The translations under genes and the position numbers were made by a program. Below are positions 15,536 to 23,588 of a DNA stretch of 50,159 bases, one piece after another (position 1 is the stretch's first letter; each line of letters opens with the position of its first letter). Below the pieces are notes generated by a model that made no database searches, was not told the DNA's origin, and worked only from the letters and a program-made list of their open reading frames with translations. Origin of the DNA: Planctomycetaceae bacterium (lineage in GTDB: Bacteria; Planctomycetota; Planctomycetia; Pirellulales; Pirellulaceae). The stretch spans positions 1-50,159 of the forward strand of contig SKKK01000435.1 of NCBI GenBank assembly GCA_007121535.1, given 5' to 3'.

Positions 15536-18517
15536 ATGTACGTCGACTCGCCATGCCGTTGGAAGTTCATCACGCTGGTGATCCTCTTGCTAGCAGCGGA
15601 CCTCTCCGCAGCTTCGGACCCGGCCACCGAAGCGTATCAGACGGCGGAAGAACTGGTCGCCGCCCAACGTTGGGACCGGGCCGACGCGACCCTTCGAGAC
15701 TTGATCCAACGCTACCCGGAACATGAACAGGCCGCCCGTGCTTGGCTTCTGTTGGCCGAGGTGCAGATTCAGACGAAGGACTATCCGGCCGCCCGCCGGA
15801 CGTGCCTGGAATTCGTGACGCGTTTCCCCGAACATCGATCGGCCAACCGTGCCGTTTTTCGCGCGGCCGAGGCTGCGAAACTGGCAGGATGGGCGGATCA
15901 GGCCCGGGAGGAATTCGAGCAGTTTCACGATCGATTTCCAGACGATCAGCTCAACGCTTTCGTCCTGTATCATTTGGGCGAATTGGCGATGGCGGAAGGC
16001 GATTGGGTGAAGGCGCGTCATTGGCTACAAGTGGGGCTGCGAGCTTTTCCGGATGGTCCCTTGCATCATGAAACACGTTTCCTGTTGGGCCGCTGTCTGG
16101 AGAGCCAGGGCGAAGTCGATGCGGCTCGGCACCAATACCGGCTCTTGGTCCAAAGCGGCGGACGCATGGCCGAACAGGCGCAGATCCAATTGGGCAATTC
16201 GTATTACATTCGGGGCCGATACGAAGAAGCTGCGGTGGAATTCCAGCAGGCGATCCGGCTCTTTCCAGATGGATCGCGTACGCCTCAAGCCCGCTATTGG
16301 CTGGGCATGTGTCACGTGGCTCAGCAGCGTTGGGCGAAGGCGATCGAGACCTTCAGCGATTGCATCGCCGACCATTCGGAACACGAACTCGCCTCCGCCA
16401 TGGCGTTTTGGTTGGCCGAGGCCTACCGGCAACTCGGCGATGCGGAAGCCGCCCAGTCCTGGTACCAGCGGACCGTGACCGATTGGCCAACCAGTGCTTG
16501 GGCCGACGATAGCTTGCTGGCCTTGATCCAGGCCGCCTTTGCAGCAGGCGATGACGACAGCGTTCTGGCGCATGCCGAGCATTTCGAGCGGGACCATCGT
16601 TCGAGCCCCCTGCGAGCCCGCGTTCGACAACTGGTCGGTCGCTCGTGGTTCCGGCAGGAGCGATTGGACGAGGCCGTACGGGTGCTGAGCGAAATCGTCG
16701 AGGATGCCGCTCCGGGCGGCGATCGGGAAATCGGCCAAGTCCCCGTGGAAACTCCCGCGTCGTTGGCGATCGAGCAGCAGACTCTGTACTACCTGGCTCA
16801 AGCCCACCTGAAAAACCAGCAACCGCAGGAAGCCTTGCAAGTCCTGGACAGAATCAACCCGCAGACGGCTTCGTCCGATACGCAACGCGGGGCTGCCGTG
16901 GCTCGTGCCGTCGCCCTGATAGAACTGGGCCAATTTTCCGAAGCCATCGAACTGCTGGAGCCGATGCTGGTCGATCCCCCGTCGCCGGAAGATGCGGATA
17001 CGTACCGCCTGCATCTGGTGGTGGCCCACGCGCGGCTGGACCAACTGGACCAAGCAATGGATTGGGCAAACGCGACTTTGGAAGCTCGCTCGCGACACCC
17101 GTTGGTTTGGCAAGCGATCCATGCTCTGGCCGAAGCGGCCTATCGCGCGTCTCGTTACGACATCGCAGAGCGATACTTCCGCGAATTGACAGATGACCGG
17201 ACTCCCGATGCTTATCAGGCTGCTGCGTGGTCCGGAATCGGCTGGTGCCATTACCAGCAGGGCGACATGCATGCTGCCGCCGAGGCCTTTGGTCGAGTGG
17301 TGGACCAGCACCCGAACCATTCTTTGGCGGGGGAATCGCTGTGGATGCAAGCCAAGGCATGGCAGCAATCGGGACGAACGGACGAGGCCCTGGCAGGCTT
17401 TCATCGAGTGATCGATGCGCCGGATACGGAGGAGTATCGCGCGGACGCTTTTTTCGAAGCCGCAGGTTTGCTGGAGGCCGAAGGGGATCGCGAAACCGCG
17501 TTGCAGTTGCTGAATCGGTTGATCGAACAGCACCCGAGTTTCGACGGTATCGACGCTGCCTTGTACCGTCAGGCATGGCTGCTGAGCGACCTGCAGCGGC
17601 CGACCGAGGCGAATCGCGTCTTTCAGAAGATCAGCGACCAGCATCGCTCCAGCCAATACTGGGCGGATGCGACCTATCGAACGGCCGAATACGCTGCGCG
17701 CGAACAACGTCTGGCGGATGCGAAGCCTTTGCTGGCCCATCTGGTCCAAGCCGACGACACGGGCCCGGAGATCCTGGTCCATGCGCTGTACCTGCAAGGC
17801 CAATTGGCCGCGTCGGCCGGGCGATGGGATCAGGTCGCCCTGCCGTTGGAACGTCTGTTGGCCGAGGCTCCCGATTCCTTGCTGCGACTGCCTGCGAAAT
17901 ATTGGCTGGCCGAAGCACGATTCCAGCAGCGGCAATGGGATCGTGCCGCCGATAGTTATGCCGCACTGGACGACGCGATCCGGACGCATCGCGAACCGTG
18001 GATGGCCATGATCCCGCTTCGCCGCAGCCAGATCCTGGTCGAACAACAGCGGTGGGACGAGGCGTATGAGCTGGCCAAATCGATCTCCGAGCGGTTCCCC
18101 GGCTTTCGCCAGCAGTACGAGGCCGATTATATCATCGGTCGCTGTTTGGCCATGAAGGCCCGATTCGACGAGGCGCGCCAGTGGTACGAACGCGTCGTCC
18201 GATCCGCCGAAGGAGGCCGGACCGAGACGGCCGCCAAAGCGCAATGGATGATCGGCGAGTCGTACCTGCATCAGAAGAACTACGCCCAAGCCATCCGCGC
18301 CTATCAGCGCGTGGAAGACCTGTTCGACTTTCCCGATTGGCAGGCCGCGGCGGTGTTGCAAGCCGGAAAGTGCTACGAATTGCAAGGCGAGCACGACGAG
18401 GCCGTGGTGGCCTTTACCCGTATCGTGCGACTCTATCCCGACTCGGCCTTCGTTCGCGAAGCGTCGCAGCGATTGCGGCGTTATCGCCCTGACGCCGACC
18501 AGAGGCCCGACTCGTAA
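15536..18517 (+). CDS. Large exported TPR-repeat protein, first gene of an ExbB/ExbD operon
   Basis: A 993-residue protein with a signal peptide (FITLVILLLAADLSAAS) and then tetratricopeptide-type helical repeats to the end. Recurring units have the form AxxxxG-x-AAxxFxxxxxxxP, for example LIQRYPEHEQAARAWLLLAE, QQAIRLFPDGSRTPQARYWL and FTRIVRLYPDSAFVREASQR. The closest themes are the periplasmic CpoB/YbgF and BamD-like TPR proteins that accompany Tol systems. It is followed after 17 bases by ExbB, then ExbD and a toroid protein, so it likely serves as a periplasmic adaptor of that machine. The ATG at 15536 starts the signal peptide; the n-region is short. Confidence 0.82.
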   Translation: MYVDSPCRWKFITLVILLLAADLSAASDPATEAYQTAEELVAAQRWDRADATLRDLIQRYPEHEQAARAWLLLAEVQIQTKDYPAARRTCLEFVTRFPEHRSANRAVFRAAEAAKLAGWADQAREEFEQFHDRFPDDQLNAFVLYHLGELAMAEGDWVKARHWLQVGLRAFPDGPLHHETRFLLGRCLESQGEVDAARHQYRLLVQSGGRMAEQAQIQLGNSYYIRGRYEEAAVEFQQAIRLFPDGSRTPQARYWLGMCHVAQQRWAKAIETFSDCIADHSEHELASAMAFWLAEAYRQLGDAEAAQSWYQRTVTDWPTSAWADDSLLALIQAAFAAGDDDSVLAHAEHFERDHRSSPLRARVRQLVGRSWFRQERLDEAVRVLSEIVEDAAPGGDREIGQVPVETPASLAIEQQTLYYLAQAHLKNQQPQEALQVLDRINPQTASSDTQRGAAVARAVALIELGQFSEAIELLEPMLVDPPSPEDADTYRLHLVVAHARLDQLDQAMDWANATLEARSRHPLVWQAIHALAEAAYRASRYDIAERYFRELTDDRTPDAYQAAAWSGIGWCHYQQGDMHAAAEAFGRVVDQHPNHSLAGESLWMQAKAWQQSGRTDEALAGFHRVIDAPDTEEYRADAFFEAAGLLEAEGDRETALQLLNRLIEQHPSFDGIDAALYRQAWLLSDLQRPTEANRVFQKISDQHRSSQYWADATYRTAEYAAREQRLADAKPLLAHLVQADDTGPEILVHALYLQGQLAASAGRWDQVALPLERLLAEAPDSLLRLPAKYWLAEARFQQRQWDRAADSYAALDDAIRTHREPWMAMIPLRRSQILVEQQRWDEAYELAKSISERFPGFRQQYEADYIIGRCLAMKARFDEARQWYERVVRSAEGGRTETAAKAQWMIGESYLHQKNYAQAIRAYQRVEDLFDFPDWQAAAVLQAGKCYELQGEHDEAVVAFTRIVRLYPDSAFVREASQRLRRYRPDADQRPDS

Positions 18518-18534
18518 ACTGCCACTCCGATCCG

Positions 18535-19575
18535 ATGACAAAACCATCAAGGATGATGACGATGAATCAACACTCGCAATCGAACGGCTGCTGTCGCCAG
18601 CCGAAGACTCATGCCGCCGAAGTAAAGTGGTTCACGGGTTTCAATCGTAAGATGCGAGCACGGTGGGCGTATCTTCGTAGGTTGGGACTCTGTCCCGACC
18701 GGGTCGGGTCGGAGACCCAACCTACGTCGGTTGCGGCCGGAGTTCGCGTTGGGATTTGCGCACTATTGCTGGTCGGGCTGGTTCTTAGCAGTTCTTACGC
18801 CCATGCTCAGCCGCCCGAACCGCCCTCATTTCCGGCGATCGAGCCCGTAAGTTTTCCCGATGCCGGATTGCCCGAACACACGATCCCGACACAGAATCTG
18901 TTGCAAGTGATCCGCGACGGTGGTCCGCTGATGCTGCCGATCGGCATCTGTTCGTTCATCCTGATGGTCTTCATCTTCGAACGATCGATCAGCTTGCGGA
19001 AGGGGCGAGTCATCCCGAGGCCGTTTGTCAAACGCTTTTTGCAGCAGATCCGCGATGGAGAGCTGGATCGCGAGACCGCGTTGGAGTTGTGCGAGCGGAA
19101 TCGGAGCCCGGTATCCGAGATCTTTGCAGCCGCCGTGCGCAAATGGGGACGCCCGTCGGTCGAGGTCGAACAGGCGATCATCGACGCGGGCGAACGAGTG
19201 ACCAACAGTCTGCGCCGGTACTTGCGAGTGCTGAACGGCGTATCCACGATCAGCCCGCTGTTGGGCATGTTAGGGACCGTGCTGGGGATGATCCGCGCCT
19301 TTAATGCCATCGCGACGGCCGATGCGATGGGCAACCCCGAGATGTTGGCGGGCGGAATCAGTCAAGCATTGATCACGACCGCTGCGGGGCTGAGCGTTGC
19401 GATTCCGGCGCTGATCGCCTACTTGTACTTCTCCGGACGAGTCGACCAGTTGATCATGACGCTGGACGAATTGGGCCAACGCTTGGTCGTCGCGGTCGCA
19501 GGCGATATCCCGATCGGTCGCTCCGAAGGCGATCGGACCGGAGGCAAATCGGATCGGCGTCGACCGGCGGCGTGA
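18535..19575 (+). CDS. ExbB/TolQ/MotA-type proton channel protein
   Basis: Part of the energising complex that converts proton flow into movement of a partner in the periplasm. Three membrane segments are clear: PLMLPIGICSFILMVFIFER, TISPLLGMLGTVLGMIRAF, and ALITTAAGLSVAIPALIAYL. The last two carry the conserved Thr/Gly pattern of the family. Unusually, there is a cleavable-looking signal sequence (VGICALLLVGLVLSSSYAHA) preceded by about 60 further residues, part of which is encoded by a palindromic repeat (18676-18726). Starts at 18535, 18553 or 18562 are all possible; AAGGA eight bases before 18562 favours the last. ExbD follows directly. Confidence 0.88.
   Translation: MTKPSRMMTMNQHSQSNGCCRQPKTHAAEVKWFTGFNRKMRARWAYLRRLGLCPDRVGSETQPTSVAAGVRVGICALLLVGLVLSSSYAHAQPPEPPSFPAIEPVSFPDAGLPEHTIPTQNLLQVIRDGGPLMLPIGICSFILMVFIFERSISLRKGRVIPRPFVKRFLQQIRDGELDRETALELCERNRSPVSEIFAAAVRKWGRPSVEVEQAIIDAGERVTNSLRRYLRVLNGVSTISPLLGMLGTVLGMIRAFNAIATADAMGNPEMLAGGISQALITTAAGLSVAIPALIAYLYFSGRVDQLIMTLDELGQRLVVAVAGDIPIGRSEGDRTGGKSDRRRPAA
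18676..18726. repeat. 51-bp palindromic repeat inside the ExbB coding region
   Basis: CGTAGGTTGGG at the left and CCCAACCTACG at the right form perfect 11-bp arms around a GGTCGGG-rich middle. The length is exactly 17 codons, so the frame is kept; it adds residues such as LGLCPDRVGSETQPT to the protein's N-terminal extension. Confidence 0.7.
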
Positions 19576-19632
19576 GCCGTGACACGAGCTGCGGACCAAA
19601 CGTCAGGGTGCATGGATGACGAGGAACCACGA

Positions 19633-20049
19633 ATGCCGCTGAAAACCAATTTCGACGAACAGCCGTCGATGAATCTGACGCCCATGATCGACATCGTATT
19701 CTTGCTGATCATCTTCTTCATGGTGGGAACGCGATTCGTCGAGATCGAGCGTAATATCGCGGTCCAGGTCCCCGCGGTGAGCGATGCACAAGCGCTCAGC
19801 CCGCCGCCGGAACGTAGGGTGATCAATGTGTACCGGGACGGGAAGATCTCATTGGACCGCCACCCGGTGACGCTGGATAAGCTGATCTCGGAATTGTCCA
19901 TCGGCCGACAACAGTATGAGGAGTTGGGAGTCGTCGTTCGAGGCGACGCGGAGGGGCCGTTCCAGAATATCGCCAACGTCCTGAACGCATGTCGCCAAGC
20001 CGGGATCGCCGAGATGGGGATCTCCGTTCGCATGGCCAGCCACCAATGA
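19633..20049 (+). CDS. ExbD/TolR-family biopolymer transport protein
   Basis: A 138-residue protein with the family signature at the N-terminus, MNLTPMIDIVFLLIIFFMV, including the membrane Asp that takes part in proton transfer, then a periplasmic domain (about residues 40-138: RRVINVYRDGKISLDRHPVT, GVVVRGDAEGPFQNIANVLN, CRQAGIAEMGISV). With ExbB upstream it should form the stator that energises the TonB-like toroid protein encoded next. The ATG at 19633 (MPLKTNFDEQP) matches the usual ExbD start and has GAGG upstream; longer starts at 19579 or 19612 exist. Confidence 0.88.
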   Translation: MPLKTNFDEQPSMNLTPMIDIVFLLIIFFMVGTRFVEIERNIAVQVPAVSDAQALSPPPERRVINVYRDGKISLDRHPVTLDKLISELSIGRQQYEELGVVVRGDAEGPFQNIANVLNACRQAGIAEMGISVRMASHQ

Positions 20050-20118
20050 TGCCATCGGCTGGCGCGAGGCGAGCCGGAGCAGCCTGTGCCGCGACCGCGC
20101 CGATTTCGTTCGAGTGAG

Positions 20119-22191
20119 ATGATGGAAACAGGGTTCGACAATCTGGTCCAGCAAGCAACGGCGGCTGCCAAGCCGGGCGAGCAGATGATCTGGCTGCTGG
20201 TCGGCGCCGCCGCGCTGGGGCTTGCCCTGCTGGTGCTTATGCGAACCAAGTGGGGGCAAGCCAGGCCGCTGTCGGTGTGCATGGTGATGTCGATCCTGGC
20301 TCATCTGCTGCTGATGGTCTACGCCTACTGCTTTCAGACCTTCGTCGCCGTTCCCCAAGCGGGTCGCGAACAGATCGTCCAGGTGAATCTGCTGCCCGAC
20401 TTCGAAGACCCGCCACCCCCGGTTGAAACACCGCCCGAGGAAACACCGCCGGAGGAGACGCCGGACGTTGAAACGCCGCCCGATGATTTGCCGCCCACCG
20501 AGGCACCGCTCAGCCAAGCATCGCTTGCCGAAGCGCCCTCGATCGACCCACACTCCTCAGAAGAAACGCAACCCGACAGCCCGAAGCCGTGGGACGACTT
20601 TGCGACGCACCCACCCGAAATGCCGCCCGTTCCGCTCGCGCCAGCGCCAATGCCCATCGCCCCGCTGCCCGCCGAGCGTGATTTGGCAGAGTCCCCGGCG
20701 CCGATGGCCGTGAACGATGGGGAAGCAACCTCGGCATCACCGGACCCGCCCGGGTTACCGGATTTGGCCGACTTGGTGGACGATACGCTCGACCTTCCGC
20801 TGCCGCTGCCGATCGATCCTCTGGCCGCGACACCGCTGCTGCCGGCTCCGTTCACCATGCCCGAAGCCGATGCTCCTCAGCCGCTCGGCGACGAATCGCC
20901 GAACGACGTGTCCTCGCCCCCCGATGCGACTTCCCAGTTGGTACGCGTAGACCAATCCTTGGTGCCCAACGAACGGATGCCCGCCGAGTTGCCTCAGGAT
21001 CTGGTCGCGGGCACAGCCGCCGTCCAACAGATCCCATCGGAGGCCACCGAGCCGGTGGTGCGTTCGACGCCACCCGAGCCACAGGCATTCGCACGTTTGC
21101 GAGCGGATGGTCAGCCGATGCCCGACAGGTATCGGAACCGCTTCGCCCGGGACCGTCTGGCCATTGTCCTACGCGGTGGCGGCAGTGAGGAAACCGAGGC
21201 CGCCGTCCAGGCAGCACTCGCCTGGCTGGCCGCCAACCAAGACCGCGACGGCCGCTGGAACCCGCGCCGGCACAACGCAGGCCAGGAAACTCACGTCCTG
21301 GGCCACGATCGGGGTGGCGCCGGCAGCGACGCCGATACCGGCATCACCGGGCTGGCCATCCTGGCGTTTCTGGGCGCCGGCCAATCGCATCTGGAGGGCG
21401 ACTATGTCGATACCGTACGGCGCGGGCTGGAATTCCTGCTGCGCAGCCAGGCCCAAGACGGAAACCTGGCCGGTAAATCGCGTCTTTTCGCACGCATGTA
21501 CTGCCACGGCATGGCCGCGCTGGCGATCAGCGAAGCGTACGCGATGACGGGCGACGACCGGCTACGTCCCGCAGTACAACGCGCGATGCATTACACCACC
21601 GCGGCTCAGAATCCCCAGGACGGCGGCTGGAGATACCTGCCCGGCGATTCGGGTGACATGAGTCAATTCGGATGGCAGGTCTTGGCGATTCAAAGCGCCC
21701 AATTGGCCGGTGTCTCCGTCCCCGACGCGACACACCGGGGGATGCGACGCTTTCTGGAAAGCTGTTCGACCGGTCGGCATGGGGGCCTGGCCAGCTATCG
21801 TCCGCATGGACCACCCACGGCGCCGATGACCGCCGAAGCGCTCTTCTGCCGTGTATTCATGGATGCGCGACGAAGCGACGCGACGATCCAAGAAGCAGTT
21901 GAAATGCTGATGCGAGAAACGCCTCAGTTCGGTGAAATTAACCTGTATTACTGGTACTATGCCACCATCGCCCTCTTTCAATTGCAGGACCCGGCTTGGG
22001 AGGCTTGGAACCAGCACCTGACGAAGCGCTTGTTGGCCGCTCAGGTGACCAGCGGCCCCGACGCCGGAAGCTGGCCGACTCGGACCGTCTGGGGTGGGTA
22101 CGGAGGCCGCGTGTACACGACCGCCATGGCAGCGTTATGCCTGGAAGTCTACTACCGGTATTTGCCGGTACTCGAATCTCCGCCGCCCTGA
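20119..22191 (+). CDS. TonB-like membrane anchor fused to a squalene-cyclase-type alpha/alpha toroid
   Basis: A 690-residue protein in three parts. First come two membrane helices (MIWLLVGAAALGLALLVLM and MVMSILAHLLLMVYAYCF); the second contains S-x3-H, as found in the TonB helix that touches ExbB/ExbD. Next is a roughly 250-residue Pro/acid-rich linker (PPPPVETPPEETPPEE and similar), typical of TonB spacers. Last, from about residue 345, is a prenyltransferase/squalene-oxidase-repeat toroid: QAALAWLAANQDRDGRWNPR, GLEFLLRSQAQDGNLAG, AMHYTTAAQNPQDGGWRY, LYYWYYATIALFQL and GGYGGRVYTTAMAALCLEVY. No DxDD cyclase motif is seen, so a binding rather than enzymatic role is likely. Start at 20119 chosen by the ATGATG; the GTG at 20086 is weaker. 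Confidence 0.85.
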   Translation: MMETGFDNLVQQATAAAKPGEQMIWLLVGAAALGLALLVLMRTKWGQARPLSVCMVMSILAHLLLMVYAYCFQTFVAVPQAGREQIVQVNLLPDFEDPPPPVETPPEETPPEETPDVETPPDDLPPTEAPLSQASLAEAPSIDPHSSEETQPDSPKPWDDFATHPPEMPPVPLAPAPMPIAPLPAERDLAESPAPMAVNDGEATSASPDPPGLPDLADLVDDTLDLPLPLPIDPLAATPLLPAPFTMPEADAPQPLGDESPNDVSSPPDATSQLVRVDQSLVPNERMPAELPQDLVAGTAAVQQIPSEATEPVVRSTPPEPQAFARLRADGQPMPDRYRNRFARDRLAIVLRGGGSEETEAAVQAALAWLAANQDRDGRWNPRRHNAGQETHVLGHDRGGAGSDADTGITGLAILAFLGAGQSHLEGDYVDTVRRGLEFLLRSQAQDGNLAGKSRLFARMYCHGMAALAISEAYAMTGDDRLRPAVQRAMHYTTAAQNPQDGGWRYLPGDSGDMSQFGWQVLAIQSAQLAGVSVPDATHRGMRRFLESCSTGRHGGLASYRPHGPPTAPMTAEALFCRVFMDARRSDATIQEAVEMLMRETPQFGEINLYYWYYATIALFQLQDPAWEAWNQHLTKRLLAAQVTSGPDAGSWPTRTVWGGYGGRVYTTAMAALCLEVYYRYLPVLESPPP

Positions 22192-22268
22192 TCGCCGTTG
22201 CCGACTTTTCCAACTGGCCGACCCGTCGTAAACTAAGGACCGTACGAGAAGTGACCGTCGGGTTCTCA

Positions 22269-22327
22269 TGTGAGCGGCATGGCGCTAGCCTCCGGCTCAT
22301 GTGAGCGGCAAGGCGCTAGCCTCCGGC
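22269..22327. repeat. Two tandem GCTAGCC REP-like units
   Basis: Two copies of a unit reading TGTGAGCGGCATGGCGCTAG (second copy GAGCGGCAAGGCGCTAGCCT). Same family as 14894-15104 and 45773-45836. Placed between the toroid gene and xseB, where it may act as transcript terminator. Confidence 0.7.
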
Positions 22328-22391
22328 CTTCCGTCGCTTCGGAATGCAAACCTTGAAGAATCCGAAGGATAATTTGCAGGAGTTCATTGTT

Positions 22392-22760
22392 GTGGCCAAA
22401 AAGAAAACCGCCGAACGTCCCTCGGAAGATTCACCCTTGACCTTCGAGCAATCGTTGGAACAGCTTGAACAGATCGTGCGCCAATTGGAACAGGGACGAT
22501 TGGGGCTCAGCGAGTCGCTGGAGGTCTACGGTCAGGGCATCCAGCACCTGAAACAGTGCTATCAGACGCTCGAATCGGCCGAACGAAAAATCGAACTGCT
22601 GGCAGGAATCGATGCGCAGGGGAATCCGATCACCCAACCGGTCGATGATGCCGAATTGTCGCTGGACGAAAAAGCCGAAGCCCGCAACGAACGACGGAGC
22701 CGTTCACCGAGACGTACCGCTTCATCCGGCGACGAAGAAGGCGCCGGCCAGTTGTTCTGA
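22392..22760 (+). CDS. xseB: Exodeoxyribonuclease VII small subunit
   Basis: A 122-residue protein. The XseB core spans about residues 15-70: LTFEQSLEQLEQIVRQLEQG, LGLSESLEVYGQGIQHLKQC, and LESAERKIELL, the antiparallel helical pair that binds the large subunit XseA in the single-strand exonuclease VII. The C-terminal tail is long and charged (NERRSRSPRRTASSGDEEG), longer than the usual 80-residue form. The GTG at 22392 is chosen because AGGAG lies nine bases before it and the product then starts MAKKK; an upstream ATG at 22344 is in frame. xseA is not in this window. Confidence 0.9.
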   Translation: MAKKKTAERPSEDSPLTFEQSLEQLEQIVRQLEQGRLGLSESLEVYGQGIQHLKQCYQTLESAERKIELLAGIDAQGNPITQPVDDAELSLDEKAEARNERRSRSPRRTASSGDEEGAGQLF

Positions 22761-22808
22761 CAAAGCGGACGCCTTCTTCGAACGCGGACACCGCCCCCCG
22801 CCATCGAT

Positions 22809-23285
22809 CTACGCGAACACGTCGCTGGTAGCCAACTGGATCACCTTCGGTTGAACCAATCGTTCGAAATCGGCGTAGGCCATTCGAATCAGTTCCGTGT
22901 GGGAACCTGCATTGAAAGCGATCTGTTCGTCCTCGGTCAACGACTCGGACACATACACATCCATGTCGTAAAGATTACCGAAAGGCGGCATCGCTCCCAC
23001 TTCGCAAGCCGGGAACATGTCCTTGAACTCCCGCTCGCTGGCCAACTGGACCTCCGCTGCGCCCAAGGCGTCTCGCAGCAGATCCATGTCGACTCGGAAC
23101 GAAGCGGGCAACACGGCCATGGCCATTCGGCCATCGACCTTGACCATCACGGTCTTCGCCAACTCCTGACCCGGAACATGGGCCGAAGCCGCGATCTCTT
23201 GCGCCGTAAAGGCCGGCGAGTGATGAATCACCACGTACCGGACGTTTTCACGGTCCAAAAATTCTTTCAGTTTTTGCACGGGCAT
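22809..23285 (-). CDS. YbaK/ProX-type aminoacyl-tRNA deacylase-domain protein
   Basis: A 158-residue protein of the YbaK/EbsC fold, whose members clear mischarged tRNAs (for example Cys- or Ala-tRNA-Pro) in trans. Visible features are the N-terminal helix KLKEFLDRENVRYVVIHHSP, HVPGQELAKTVMVKVDGRM with the conserved Lys, LPASFRVDMDLLRDALG, and the GAMPPFGNLYDMDVYV loop, followed by NAGSHTELIRMAYADFERLV. Length fits a stand-alone domain. The ATG at 23285 is the natural start. It converges with xseB (48 bases apart). Which tRNA is edited cannot be told from sequence alone. Confidence 0.85.
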   Translation of the reverse strand: MPVQKLKEFLDRENVRYVVIHHSPAFTAQEIAASAHVPGQELAKTVMVKVDGRMAMAVLPASFRVDMDLLRDALGAAEVQLASEREFKDMFPACEVGAMPPFGNLYDMDVYVSESLTEDEQIAFNAGSHTELIRMAYADFERLVQPKVIQLATSDVFA

Positions 23286-23588
23286 GACTCACTCCTTTCA
23301 AACTAGTGACAGGATCGTCATCGACGTATCAACCAAGTCAAACGACAAACGGCGTTTCGTTACCCGGTGCTGATCCATCCTGCAAAATACACCAACCCGA
23401 CGAAAAATGCAAATCACCCGGCGGCAATCACGCAGAATCCTGAAGTAGCCACGGTCTCCAGGCCGTGGAAACACCGCACTTCGGCAAATGCGGCTGCCAA
23501 CAGACGAAGCCTGGACGACGCAGTCCAGGGGACATATGCAGAAGCGGCAAACTTGTGTCGCGTTTCGAAACGTCTTATGATGAACGAC
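23286..23588. other. Intergenic region before the first AAA/PD-(D/E)XK gene
   Basis: Contains a small palindrome AGCCACGGTCTCCAGGCCGTGG at about 23448 (given here only as location: arms CCACGG and CCGTGG). Otherwise nothing recognisable; it marks the left edge of the accessory block. Confidence 0.35.

Noticed and set aside
16025-18550. An 841-codon open frame on the minus strand
   Set aside because: It is antisense to the TPR-repeat gene and has no protein motif; the plus-strand reading is convincing.
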